Notes: generated from the sequence alone by a model not told the origin. A DNA stretch of 35,740 bases from Microgenomates group bacterium Gr01-1014_7 (GCA_007376405.1 VMGD01000012.1:1-35740); one strand, 5' to 3'. Positions 1 through 12,553 are shown, counted from the stretch's first letter. A program made the numbers and translations.

Positions 1-2484
1 CACTCCCACATTACCTCCGGCAAATATTCCAAATACAGATGAACCACTGGTTATGGATGGAGTAGTACCGGTAAAAGACAGGGCTGCATTATTGGCAGAA
101 AGTGTTTCTACTCCTGAAATACTGGTGGTACCGATAACTGTTAAGTTAGAAGAAGCTGTAGTTGTCCCAATTCCCACATTACCCTGTACCCCCAGTCCAT
201 TGGAAATAGTGGCCGCTCCTCCTGTAAAGGCAGCACCTATATTTAACCCTGAATTTATATATGTATTATGGGCAACAATGCCGTTGGCAACAAAGTTATG
301 AGTTCCTTCTATGGCTAAATCCCAGACCTGTTCTTCTCCGGTATATTCTATAGATACAATGGGGTCCCATTGATAAGAATAATTTTCTGTGCCACTACTG
401 CTGTTGACATTCAACTTACCTGCTGCTATACTGGGGTTAATTCTTGCATTTGTATTAAAAAGAAAGGCAAAATCATTATGATTCTCACTCCTACTGAACA
501 AACTATCGCTATTTATGCTATTTACTATACGCTGTTTATAATTGCTGTCATTTTGGCCGTTCGCTTCTGGGAAACCAAAGTCACCCGCAGCCGATAAATC
601 TTCAGCTACTGCTATTTTATCACCAACCTTTAAATCAGAGACTTTAACCCAACCGGCATTTTGAATTGGAGACACTTCAACTATTCTACTCGGGCCACCA
701 TCCGGGGTGTTTACCAGATATGGATGATTGCCTGTAGTTCTAATTTGTTTCCCTGATCCGGTAGTAAGTTTAAACACCGGCTTTACCCCCATATTAAGTA
801 AAGCATTAACCTGGGCAGGGACAAATTTCTGAGTTTGCTGATCCAGAGTATAGATTTTCTGACCTTCTTTGATCTGGTCAACTCTGACTTTTTCCCCATT
901 CTCTGTGATTAAAATTGAATCCCCTGTCACACACTGGCCCACAACATGCAGGGCCTGTAAGGGGGAAGTAGTACCAACTCCCACATTACCTGATACTGCC
1001 AAACCTGATGATGGAGTAGTTACTCCTGAATATCCAATTAACCCTGATCCTAATGTACCGGTAGAATCTATAGTTAATGTGCCTGTAATCCTGCTATTTC
1101 CCCAGACATCCAATATATTACTGGAGGTGGTGGCCCCAATACCCACATTCCCATCCACAAACAGTCCATTAGCAGGAGCAGCTATTCCCTGCCTGATTCC
1201 TCCTATATGTGCTCCTCCTGCTACTGAAAGTAATGAGTTTGCTGTAGTTATACCTATACCTACATTACCTGCAACAGCCAAACCTAAATTAGGTACAGAT
1301 ACTCCACTGCTGGATGTATATCCCACACCTGCATTACCTGATACATAAAGAGTAGCGCTGGGAGCTATAATACCCACTCCTACATTACCATTTGTATCTA
1401 TGGTTATACCTGATGTGGCACTACCTCCTGTTATTAAACCTATGGTATTACTTGATAATCTATATAATCCTGTATCTAAATCATTAGTAAAGGTTAAAGA
1501 TGGAGCAGAGGCTGATCCATCAGCCAAACTAACTATCCCTGATGTAGTAATACTGGTTATGGACGGAGAATCCTTAAGAGAGAGTGTAACAGATGAGCCT
1601 AAATTAGCATCCCCTCCGCCTGATAAATTAGTTCCTGCTGTTACTGTTATCTTAGAATTAGATAAAGCTGAATTGGGAATACTTTTTAAGGTATTATCCG
1701 ATCCTGATATGGTTTTACTTACTAAGGTCTGAGTAGTATTAGTTCCAACTAGGGTTGTTGTAGCTCCGGGAAGAGTAAATGTATTAGATCCGGAAGTTAT
1801 CTGGGAAGCAGTTCCGCTTAAAGTTATACCGGCAAATGCAGGAGAAGAACTACTGGATACATCCTGATCCAGTTTGGCAGATTTTGTTATATTCAAAATA
1901 GTTCCTCCTGCACCCAGTGTAATAGTTCCTGCTGAAGGAGTAGCTTCCAGGGTTAAGCCATTAATGGTATCTCTGACCGAGAGCGCGCCGTTAATTTGAG
2001 TATCTGAATTTATCTCTAAAAAAGCAGGAGCTGAAGCTACGGCCAGTACATTGGAGGAGGGTATGGAGTATAGAGTATAGGGTATAGAGGGTTTAATAAA
2101 AGATAAACCTGCAATAGTTGCAGATGCAATTACCACTGTGCTCAGGATAGATAATGCAGGAGTTAAGAATTTAAATGCTTTTTTAGGCAGTTCAGTGGGT
2201 TCTTCTATTTCCTTACCCTTTATACTTAATACTGCATACTCTATACTATTTTCTTCTGCCTTTTTTAATAGTTCTTCTGTGGACAGGGGGTTGTACTCAA
2301 ATTGTTCAACAGAGGAAGGATTCAGTTTTCTTAAGGAGTCTAAAGGATATAATCTTGTTCCACCCGGGGTCCTGATGGTTTTTAGTTTGCCTGCTTTTTC
2401 CCATCTGCGCAGAGTATCTATGGAAACACCGAGAAGTTTGGAGGCCTGGCCTATTTTAAGTAAAATTACAGACGGGTTAGACAT
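1..2484 (-). CDS. Partial (runs off window start) MerR-like HTH - TM - fibre/tail-fibre-like repeat protein containing an intein
   Basis: Manual reverse-strand translation is open from ATG at 2484 to base 1: MSNPSVILLKIGQASKLLGVSIDTLRRWEKAGKLKTIRTPGGTRLYPLDSLRKL (MerR-type HTH), then FKFLTPALSILSTVVIASATIAGLSFI (TM), then repeated SGNVGVGTTSP / GNVGIGTTTASSNLTV units. Not in the supplied ORF track because it lacks an in-window stop. Confidence 0.9.
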   Translation of the reverse strand, partial: MSNPSVILLKIGQASKLLGVSIDTLRRWEKAGKLKTIRTPGGTRLYPLDSLRKLNPSSVEQFEYNPLSTEELLKKAEENSIEYAVLSIKGKEIEEPTELPKKAFKFLTPALSILSTVVIASATIAGLSFIKPSIPYTLYSIPSSNVLAVASAPAFLEINSDTQINGALSVRDTINGLTLEATPSAGTITLGAGGTILNITKSAKLDQDVSSSSSPAFAGITLSGTASQITSGSNTFTLPGATTTLVGTNTTQTLVSKTISGSDNTLKSIPNSALSNSKITVTAGTNLSGGGDANLGSSVTLSLKDSPSITSITTSGIVSLADGSASAPSLTFTNDLDTGLYRLSSNTIGLITGGSATSGITIDTNGNVGVGIIAPSATLYVSGNAGVGYTSSSGVSVPNLGLAVAGNVGIGITTANSLLSVAGGAHIGGIRQGIAAPANGLFVDGNVGIGATTSSNILDVWGNSRITGTLTIDSTGTLGSGLIGYSGVTTPSSGLAVSGNVGVGTTSPLQALHVVGQCVTGDSILITENGEKVRVDQIKEGQKIYTLDQQTQKFVPAQVNALLNMGVKPVFKLTTGSGKQIRTTGNHPYLVNTPDGGPSRIVEVSPIQNAGWVKVSDLKVGDKIAVAEDLSAAGDFGFPEANGQNDSNYKQRIVNSINSDSLFSRSENHNDFAFLFNTNARINPSIAAGKLNVNSSSGTENYSYQWDPIVSIEYTGEEQVWDLAIEGTHNFVANGIVAHNTYINSGLNIGAAFTGGAATISNGLGVQGNVGIGTTTASSNLTVIGTTSISGVETLSANNAALSFTGTTPSITSGSSVFGIFAGGNVGV
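265..933 (-). other. Mini-intein / Hint domain (223 aa) inside the fibre protein
   Basis: HVVGQ|CVTGDSILITENGEKVRVDQIKEGQKIYTLD...IRTTGNHPYLVNT...VWDLAIEGTHNFVANGIVAHN|TYINSG. Block A Cys1, block B TxxH, block F and block G His-Asn followed by Thr are all present. Confidence 0.9.
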
Positions 2485-2507
2485 AGTCTATTTGTTCCGT
2501 CTGCTAA

Positions 2508-2577
2508 AATCTAGGCAAATCTGGTGCTTTGCATAGATTCTATAACCATCGTACATAGGTTTGCATAGATTTGTCAA
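2508..2577 (-). promoter_or_regulatory. Promoter and candidate operator of the HTH-fibre gene
   Basis: Minus strand TTGACA-N18-TACGAT. Motif TTTGCATAGATT at 2528-2539 and 2560-2571, plus an inverted near-copy AATCTAGGCAAA at 2508-2519. Confidence 0.5.
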
Positions 2578-2600
2578 GAGGGAATTTAGAACAAAATGGA

Positions 2601-2858
2601 TCAGGAAGTAGAATATGTATAAATACTGACCTTATTTTCAGTAGTCAAAATTATAGCTAATGGAAATTTGAAACTCAGGGGTTTTTGTTTTGGAGGTCTT
2701 ACCACAATTGGTTGATTCTCAATGATGGTTATAAAATTGGCATGAAGGGGCAGGATATCAAAATTTCCCTGCAGATTTTTAGAGGAAACAGAAGAAGCCT
2801 GAGTATCCAGGATAACTTGTTGAGGAGAGATTATTCGGACATGTAGTGTTTGATTCAT
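2601..2858 (-). CDS. atpC: F1 ATPase epsilon subunit, short, apparently lacking the C-terminal helical domain
   Basis: MNQTLHVRIISPQQVILDTQASSVSSKNLQGNFDILPLHANFITII matches the epsilon N-terminal beta-sandwich; last gene of the operon. Start placed at the internal Met (2858) rather than 2876. Confidence 0.8.
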   Translation of the reverse strand: MNQTLHVRIISPQQVILDTQASSVSSKNLQGNFDILPLHANFITIIENQPIVVRPPKQKPLSFKFPLAIILTTENKVSIYTYSTS

Positions 2859-2862
2859 AATT

Positions 2863-3005
2863 TTGATGCTGGACAATAGATACTAGATGCTAGAATTTGA
2901 TGTTAGATAAATGAGCAAAGCTCCTGCTTTGCAGTAGAAGATAGATAATTTCAATCTTCTAACTTCCAGTTTCAAAATCCAGCTTCCAGCATCCAGCGTC
3001 TATCC
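2863..3005. repeat. Two 7-bp-period degenerate arrays flanking a hairpin in the atpD-atpC gap
   Basis: TTGATGC TGGACAA TAGATAC TAGATGC TAGAATT ... and CTTCTAA CTTCCAG TTTCAAA ATCCAGC TTCCAGC ATCCAGC; between them GCAAAG-CTCCTG-CTTTGC. Confidence 0.75.
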
Positions 3006-5265
<2,260 letters not shown>

Positions 5266-5275
<10 letters not shown>

Positions 5276-6717
5276 AGTTTGGCCAAAAAAGGCCCTGCTC
5301 CTTCCAGAATTTTAATCAGCTCTTCGTCGCTTTGAAACTTAGCTGTTGATTTAGCAATAGGCATCAGCCGGGGATCCCTCAGAAAGGCCTGAATTATTGT
5401 GGCCTTATATTTTTCCACAAAGGCCTGGTTTTTAGTTTGCAAAAATGTGGTAAAGACTAGAGCTAAAAGTATCAGCTGGATCGGTTTTGGGACTTGAGTC
5501 AAAGGATCCTGTTTAAGAAGTTCCATAATCAGATCTCTTCTTCGCAAAGTTAACTGTGTTTCCGGAGGAAGTTCCGAAGAAAATCTGGAGATTGTTTCTA
5601 AATCCGCCGCGGCGGACAAAACCTGTCTTATCTTGGCAGAAAGTAAATTACTGACCGGATCTTGCGTTTGTCTTCCCACCCGCGAAACTGACAGCGAAAT
5701 ATCAATAGCCGGAGTTTGGCCCTGGGAGCGCAAACTTGCTTTAAAAAGTAGATGTCCGTCAGTCATTGACATGACATTGGTGGGGATGAGAGTGGTAAAA
5801 TCATTTAAATTGAGTTCGATGACCGGTAAAGCCGTTATCGAACCTCCTCCATATTGAGGCAAAAAATTTCCTGCCCGCTCCAAAAGATGGGCATGCTGGT
5901 AAAAAATATCCCCCGGATATGATTCACGCCCCGGTGATTTATTGCCCAAAAGAGCAATCTCCCGGTAAATCTTGGCATGAGTACCAAGATCATCAAGAAT
6001 TAACAGCACATCTTTGCCCTTTTTTTGAAAATATTCGGCAATAGTAAAAGCGGTTTTTGGAGTCAGAAAGATCAGGGGAGCAGGTTCGGAAGAGGAAGTA
6101 GCAACAATGACCGTAAATATAAGCGCTTTATTATTTTTTAATGTATCAATTAAGTTTCTAACAACTACAGCCGGTTTGCCGATTGAGGCGTAAATACAGA
6201 TTATTCCGGTATTTTTCTGGTTAATAATGGTATCAATTAAAAATCCGGTTTTGCCTGAGTGAGCGTCTCCCAAAATCAGTTCCCTTTGTCCCTTACCCAG
6301 AGGTATCAAGCTGTCAATTAAAGTTATTCCGGTTAAAAATTGCTCGGTAATAAACTCCCGGCTTTCAATGCCCAAAGCTGCTTGTTCAAGTCCAAGCTCC
6401 GGATTTGTCTTGGTTTTGGAAAGAAGGCCTTTGCCGTCAATTGGCACACCCAAAGGGTTAATGGCCCGGCCGAGTAAAAAATCTCCAACAGATACTCCCA
6501 AACGGGAGCTCAAGCGAATAAATTGCTGTTTGGGAACTATTTTACCTTCATCCAGCATTAAAACTTCAATTTTATCCTCTTCGAGGGAGTTAACCCAACC
6601 CCTTATTCCTTCATCAGACTGCACCATGTCATTTATCTTGATGGTAGGGAAACCATCAAGATAAACCAGAAAATCCCGACTGGAGGTTACATAACCCACT
6701 TCTTGTGTTTGGTCCAT
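5266..6717 (-). CDS. atpA: F1 ATPase alpha subunit
   Basis: Walker A GDAHSGKTG; DISLSVSRVGRQTQDP (Arg-finger region); LGVPIDGKG; operon position. Confidence 0.95.
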
Positions 6718-6718
6718 A

Positions 6719-7192
6719 TTACCTTAAGAACTTCTTGAAGTTTTCTAAGACCTCTCCTTTCTTTTCATCAAGCCTTGATTTTAATGAATAATCTTTCTTC
6801 CTTCCCTTCCAGACCAGGGAGCATCCTGCTATTAAACCCATATCAATTTTTGTATCCAGCAGAATATTTGGCTGGTATAATTTCCTGGCAAATGAGCCTA
6901 TTTTAAAAATAGTGGGTTCATCAGGCTCAAAGGTAAGATAAATAGTTAAAGTGGGTAATAATTTAATAGCTTTTTCAATTTCTTCAAAGATTTTATACAC
7001 ATTGTCTTTATTGAATTTACTTTTTGCATCCGGCGGCAAGCTGGAAAGCCAGCTCATTTCCCCTGCTGTCAACTGTGTTTGCGATCCTCCGAAAAATTCA
7101 TTTAAAAGAGTGGATTTTAAAACCCTGACCCTTGAATTGAGCTGGGCCAGGGTGAAAGTATCTTTTAAGATAATGGCCAGTAGGTTGTTCAT
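6719..7192 (-). CDS. atpH: F1 ATPase delta subunit (divergent)
   Basis: Position between b and alpha, about 157 aa, C-terminal IDMGLIAGCSLVWKGRKKDYSLKSRL resembles the delta C-terminus. Confidence 0.75.
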   Translation of the reverse strand: MNNLLAIILKDTFTLAQLNSRVRVLKSTLLNEFFGGSQTQLTAGEMSWLSSLPPDAKSKFNKDNVYKIFEEIEKAIKLLPTLTIYLTFEPDEPTIFKIGSFARKLYQPNILLDTKIDMGLIAGCSLVWKGRKKDYSLKSRLDEKKGEVLENFKKFLR

Positions 7193-7839
7193 ACAATGAA
7201 TTTTTCCACTTTGGCTTTTTCCAGAGCCTCATAAATTAAATCAAGCTGATCTTTAAGTGAAAGCTTTTTGGATAAAACTATGCTTAGGGTTTGTTCCATC
7301 ATGGCAATGATGTTTTCATCAATGAGTTTAAGCTGAGCATTTTTATAAGTTTCAATTAATGACCTGGTGCTTTTTAGCTCAAGCTCTATTGAGGCAGCTG
7401 TTTTTTGCTCTGTCTGTATTAAAAAATCGGATAGTTTTTGCTCCAGTCGCTCAAAAGTTTGGCTGATTCTTTTTTCTGTTGAAACCTTACTGGCTTGCTC
7501 AAAATCCAAACTCCGCTTTTGCAAATCCCGCATAAAGTTTATCAGCTGATCCTGGGCGGAGATTATGGAATCTCTGGAGCCGTCAATCAGATTTTGCAGC
7601 CGGTTTGAATATTCCGAGATCAGCTTTTTTGCGGCCCAGTTGCCACCCGAAACTATTTCGGATTCGGCCTCAAACGCCGCTGCAAGAAGCTCGGCGCTTT
7701 TTTGTTTGGTTTCCAGGTAGACTTCTTTTTGACTTTCAATGATTTTTTTTCTTAAAAAATACTCACGAAGATATAAAATACTAGCCAAAATAGCAACTGT
7801 GCCGGTTATTAAAATGACAGAGTTTTCGGGCAGTTGCAT
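7189..7839 (-). CDS. atpF: ATPase b-like stalk subunit (N-terminal TM plus long coiled coil)
   Basis: Single N-terminal TM (VILITGTVAILASILYL) followed by a charged helical region; between the c-like gene and delta. Confidence 0.75.
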   Translation of the reverse strand: MQLPENSVILITGTVAILASILYLREYFLRKKIIESQKEVYLETKQKSAELLAAAFEAESEIVSGGNWAAKKLISEYSNRLQNLIDGSRDSIISAQDQLINFMRDLQKRSLDFEQASKVSTEKRISQTFERLEQKLSDFLIQTEQKTAASIELELKSTRSLIETYKNAQLKLIDENIIAMMEQTLSIVLSKKLSLKDQLDLIYEALEKAKVEKFIV

Positions 7840-7852
7840 AATTATGATAATA

Positions 7853-8668
<816 letters not shown>

Positions 8669-8692
8669 TTACATAATAAAAAGGGAGTACGC

Positions 8693-8740
8693 AAAATCAG
8701 ATAGAGGCATCCGTCTGCATTGCCCCTATCTGATTTCTTT
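8693..8740. other. Inverted repeat between the ATPase operon and leuS
   Basis: AAATCAGATAGaGGC ... GCCcCTATCTGATTT. Confidence 0.6.
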
Positions 8741-8829
8741 GAGGTTACAGAATACCAAATGAATAATAACTTGTCAATATCTAAATTTATATCAAAAGCC
8801 ATCAAGATAATTAACGCATAGCCTTAAAT

Positions 8830-8864
8830 ACAATTTACAATTTACAATTTACAATTTTCAATTA
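8830..8864. repeat. 7-bp-period array
   Basis: ACAATTT x4 then TCAATTA. Confidence 0.9.
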
Positions 8865-8937
8865 ATCAAAATATATACTAACTATATCAAATAAACAATA
8901 GAAATCTTGCTTTGTGCTTGTGAAAAGGAGTGTGAAA

Positions 8938-8967
8938 CGAATTACTAATTACTAATTTCTAATTGAC
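8938..8967. repeat. 7-bp-period array
   Basis: AATTACT AATTACT AATTTCT AATTGAC. Confidence 0.85.
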
Positions 8968-9037
8968 CTAAATAATTTCCAATGTCAATTCTAGTTTAGG
9001 ATTGAAGAAGACTTTAGGTTGTGATAACATAAATTTT

Positions 9038-11491
9038 ATGAACAAATACATTCCAAGTTCCATTGAATCCAAATGGCAAAAGAAGTGGAAAGAGGATAAA
9101 CTGTTTAGTCCGGATATGGAGGTTGCTAAAAATCCATATTACAGCCTGATGATGTTCCCTTATCCTTCTGCTGAAGGCTTGCATGTAGGCAACATGTATG
9201 CTTTTTGCGGTTCAGACATACACTCCCGCTTTAAAATGATGCAGGATCTGGATGTATTTGAACCAATTGGGCTAGATGGATTTGGTATTCATAGTGAAAA
9301 CTATGCTCTAAAGGTTAATCAACACCCTGTGGAGCTTTCGAAAATCACAGAGAAGCGATTTTATGAACAATTAATGATGATCGGTAATGCGTATGACTGG
9401 ACTAGAACAGTTGAAACCTTCAAACCCAATTATTATAAGTGGACTCAATGGTTATTTTTGCAAATGTATAATAAGGGCTTAGCTTATCGTAAAAAAGCCA
9501 GTGTAAACTGGTGCCCAAAGGATTTAACAGTACTGGCTGATGAACAGGTGATTAACGGCGCATGCGAAAGGTGCGGCAGTATCGTAGAGAAAAAATTGCT
9601 GGAACAATGGTTTTTTAAGATTACCGATTATACTGAAAGACTTTTGGGTAATTTAGACAAGCTAGATTGGTCAGAAAAGGTAAAGATTGCCCAAAGGATG
9701 TGGATAGGAAAATCTGAAGGTGTGATGCTTAAATTTAATAGCGAGGATAAAGCAGCTGAGGTAGAAGTGTTTACTACGGCATTAGATACGGTGTTTGGAG
9801 TTACCTTTCTAGTCGTCAGTCCTGAAAACCCATTGCTTCAAAAATTTATTAAAGAAGACAAAAGAGAACGTGTAGATCAGTATGTAAAAGCTGTAAAAAA
9901 GAAAACAGAATCGCAGAGAATGGAGAATAGAGAAAAAACAGGTGTTTTTACGGGTGGTTATGTTATTAATCCCCTTAACCGCGAAAAAGTTCCAGTATGG
10001 GTGGCAGACTATGTTCTAGTTGGTTATGGAACAGGAGCTGTAATGGGTGTGCCAGGACATGATGCAAGAGATCACGAGTTTGCCCAAAAATTCAGTTTGA
10101 AGGTAAAACCAGTTATTAAGCCAAAGGATGGGTTTAAAGGAGCGGATGTAGGGCAAGACGGTTTTTGGGATTATCCAGAAATCAAAAATCAATTCGCAGA
10201 AACTTCTGTACTGTTTGATTCGGCACAATACAGCGGACTAACTTCCAAAGAAGCTAAACAAAAAATGTCAGACTATATTGAAGATAACAACCTTGGTAAA
10301 AGACAAATTCAATACCATCTTAGAGATTGGTTGATTTCAAGACAAAGATATTGGGGACCTCCTATACCAATAATTTATTGCGATAAATGCGGGGTAGTTG
10401 CTGTGCCGGAAAAAGACTTACCGGTTGAATTACCCTATGTTAGTGAGTTTAGGCCCAGCGGAAAAGGGCAATCTCCGCTTGCCACAAGCGCAGATTTTTA
10501 TAATGTTAAATGCCCAAACTGCGGCGGAAAAGCTAGACGGGAAACAGACGTTTCAGATACATTTTTAGATTCTTCATGGTATTTTTTAAGGTATCCTTCG
10601 GTGGAATTTGATGATAAACCCTTTGATAAGCAAAGGGTCAAGAAATGGCTGCCGGTAGATATGTACATTGGCGGAGCAGAGCATTCTGTTTTGCATCTGC
10701 TGTATTCCAGATTCATTACCATGGTACTTCACGATTTGGGTTTACTCCAGTTTGAAGAGCCTTTTTCCAAATTTAGAGCTCATGGACTACTGATTGCCGA
10801 AGGAGCCAAGATGAGTAAATCCAAAGGAAATATTGTAAATCCTGATGATTATATCAAAGAATATGGAGCAGATACTTTAAGGACTTATTTAATGTTTTTA
10901 GGTCCTTTTTCAGAGGGAGGGGATTTTCAGGATAAGGCTATTGGCGGTAGTTATCGTTTTTTGCAAAGAGTTTGGGCACTACAGGAAAAAGTGACCGATT
11001 CGGTCATCCTGAGCGAAGCGAAGGATCTGCAAATGATGCATAAGACCATAAAGAAAGTAACAGAAGACATTGAACAGTTAAAATACAACACTGCTATTGC
11101 TGCGATGATGGAATGGCTGAATTATTTATCCAGGAAGGAAAAAGTGAGGGCTGAAGAATATAAAATATATATACTGCTGCTGGCCCCATTTGCTCCGCAT
11201 ATTACGGAAGAATTATGGTATATTATTGGTGAGTCCGGGTCAATACATAAAGAATCTTGGCCGAAGTTTGATAATAAATACTTGGAAGAAGAAGAAATTT
11301 CAATACCGGTCCAGGTAGATGGAAAGGTCCGTGATATCCTTCTGATACAAAAAGATATAATAGATAATAGAGAAGTTGTAGAAAAAATCGCAATGGAGAG
11401 TCAAAAAGTTCAAAAATTTTTACAGGGAAAATCCGTGAAAAAAACTGTGTATATACCTGGTAAAATCATTAGCTTTGTAGTTAGCAATTAG
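9038..11491 (+). CDS. leuS: Leucyl-tRNA synthetase
   Basis: MNKYIPSSIESKWQKKWKEDKLF, MMFPYPSAEGLHVGN, GLLIAEGAKMSKSKGNIVNPD. Start moved to ATG 9038; promoter TTGAAG-N17-TAACAT lies immediately upstream. Confidence 0.97.
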   Translation: MNKYIPSSIESKWQKKWKEDKLFSPDMEVAKNPYYSLMMFPYPSAEGLHVGNMYAFCGSDIHSRFKMMQDLDVFEPIGLDGFGIHSENYALKVNQHPVELSKITEKRFYEQLMMIGNAYDWTRTVETFKPNYYKWTQWLFLQMYNKGLAYRKKASVNWCPKDLTVLADEQVINGACERCGSIVEKKLLEQWFFKITDYTERLLGNLDKLDWSEKVKIAQRMWIGKSEGVMLKFNSEDKAAEVEVFTTALDTVFGVTFLVVSPENPLLQKFIKEDKRERVDQYVKAVKKKTESQRMENREKTGVFTGGYVINPLNREKVPVWVADYVLVGYGTGAVMGVPGHDARDHEFAQKFSLKVKPVIKPKDGFKGADVGQDGFWDYPEIKNQFAETSVLFDSAQYSGLTSKEAKQKMSDYIEDNNLGKRQIQYHLRDWLISRQRYWGPPIPIIYCDKCGVVAVPEKDLPVELPYVSEFRPSGKGQSPLATSADFYNVKCPNCGGKARRETDVSDTFLDSSWYFLRYPSVEFDDKPFDKQRVKKWLPVDMYIGGAEHSVLHLLYSRFITMVLHDLGLLQFEEPFSKFRAHGLLIAEGAKMSKSKGNIVNPDDYIKEYGADTLRTYLMFLGPFSEGGDFQDKAIGGSYRFLQRVWALQEKVTDSVILSEAKDLQMMHKTIKKVTEDIEQLKYNTAIAAMMEWLNYLSRKEKVRAEEYKIYILLLAPFAPHITEELWYIIGESGSIHKESWPKFDNKYLEEEEISIPVQVDGKVRDILLIQKDIIDNREVVEKIAMESQKVQKFLQGKSVKKTVYIPGKIISFVVSN
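10990..11028. repeat. Palindromic repeat inserted in frame in leuS (peptide TDSVILSEAKDL)
   Basis: TGACCGAttCGGTCA and ATCCTgagcgaagcgaAGGAT. Confidence 0.75.
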
Positions 11492-11507
11492 TAATAAAAA
11501 TTGCTAA
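11481..11507 (+). terminator. Hairpin at the leuS stop codon
   Basis: TTAGCAATT-agtaataaa-AATTGCTAA, perfect 9-bp stem overlapping the stop; no U-tract. Confidence 0.4.
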
Positions 11508-11535
11508 TAAGATTTGATAGTTAGTTTAGACTGCC

Positions 11536-11967
11536 ATGACAATTAAAACAAAATATTCATACCAAAGAGATGATCAGTGGCTTTTATCCCGACTTGATTT
11601 TCTCTGGTCAAAATACTTTGTTGATATTCCCCAAAAAAACAGGTTATTTATAAGGTTTGGTAGATTCGCCAAATTTAGACTCGGTTCAATCAGGCTAAGC
11701 AAAAAAAATAGAGCTACTCATATAACCATTACTGGAATGTTCAAAGATTTGACAATTCCGCAGGAAGTGATTGATCAGACAATTGGTCATGAGCTGGTTC
11801 ATTATGCTCATGGTTTTTCATCGGTACACCCCAGACTGCACCGCTATCCCCACGCCGGCGGTGTGGTCAGAAAAGAAATGAAGGAGCGAGGGATGGAGCA
11901 TCTTTATCAGGCATACAGGAACTGGATGAAAAGCTACCGTAAACTGTTAATGAAAAGATATGCTTAA
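11536..11967 (+). CDS. SprT-like zinc metallopeptidase
   Basis: TIGHELVHYAHG (HExxH) in a small SprT-like protein. Confidence 0.75.
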   Translation: MTIKTKYSYQRDDQWLLSRLDFLWSKYFVDIPQKNRLFIRFGRFAKFRLGSIRLSKKNRATHITITGMFKDLTIPQEVIDQTIGHELVHYAHGFSSVHPRLHRYPHAGGVVRKEMKERGMEHLYQAYRNWMKSYRKLLMKRYA

Positions 11968-12553
11968 AGAGCGGCTGGAAAAATTCAAAATCCCTATAGC
12001 CTTATCTCTTCTGGGAATAGTTTTAATCATAGGAGGTACATTTGCTTCTGGTTTAAACAAACACCCAACGACCTCCTCAGGGCAAGGGTTCCCCAAAGAA
12101 AGTCTGGTTAATTCTCAAAAAATGATTTCTGTTGATGTTTCCGGAGCTGTTAATAGGCCAGGTGTGTATAAATTAAATGAAGGCTCAATTGTGGAAGATG
12201 CTATTAGAGTAGGCGGCGGGTTTTCGGATTCGGCTAATAAAGAATACATATCAAAATATCTAAATATGGCACAAAAGCTATCAGATGGTAGTAAAGTATA
12301 TGTGCCTCTGACAGGAGAAACTGGACCGGGGGTCCACACCGGATCCTCAGTTTCCGCAACCAACCCCCAATCTAAGGTGAATATCAATACTTCAACTCAA
12401 GCAGAACTGGAAGCACTACCGGGAATAGGCCCGGTTACTGCCTCTAAAATAATTTCCGGAAGGCCTTACCAAACGTCAGATGAGCTAGTAAGTAAAAAAG
12501 TTGTCAGCAAGATTATATTTGAAAAGATTAAAGATTCTTTAGTAGTGTATTAA
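11960..12553 (+). CDS. comEA: ComEA-like DNA-binding competence protein
   Basis: N-terminal TM, SLBB-like VDVSGAVNRPGVYKLNEGSIVEDAI, HhH VNINTSTQAELEALPGIGPVTASKII. Confidence 0.9.
   Translation: MLKERLEKFKIPIALSLLGIVLIIGGTFASGLNKHPTTSSGQGFPKESLVNSQKMISVDVSGAVNRPGVYKLNEGSIVEDAIRVGGGFSDSANKEYISKYLNMAQKLSDGSKVYVPLTGETGPGVHTGSSVSATNPQSKVNINTSTQAELEALPGIGPVTASKIISGRPYQTSDELVSKKVVSKIIFEKIKDSLVVY

Noticed and set aside
1-1400. Regular spacing of similar units suggesting CRISPR or a tandem DNA repeat
   Set aside because: Units are protein-level fibre repeats (GNVGVG) with degenerate DNA; no conserved repeat/spacer structure.
53-1732. Plus-strand ORFs 53-301, 370-597, 869-1348 and 1400-1732
   Set aside because: Antisense of the minus-strand fibre gene, which is open throughout and has recognisable GNVGIGT and intein motifs; low-complexity PTLP-type peptides are the mirror of those repeats.
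2138-2536. Plus-strand ORF 132 aa
   Set aside because: Antisense to the HTH/TM part of the fibre gene and its promoter.
8693-8740. Hairpin upstream of leuS as a T-box or leucine attenuator
   Set aside because: It lies upstream of the inferred leuS promoter and would not be in a leaderless leuS transcript; no T-box motif seen.
9002-9037. N-terminal extension of LeuS from the TTG at 9002
   Set aside because: A promoter (TTGAAG-N17-TAACAT) occupies this segment; the conserved LeuS N-terminus starts at ATG 9038.
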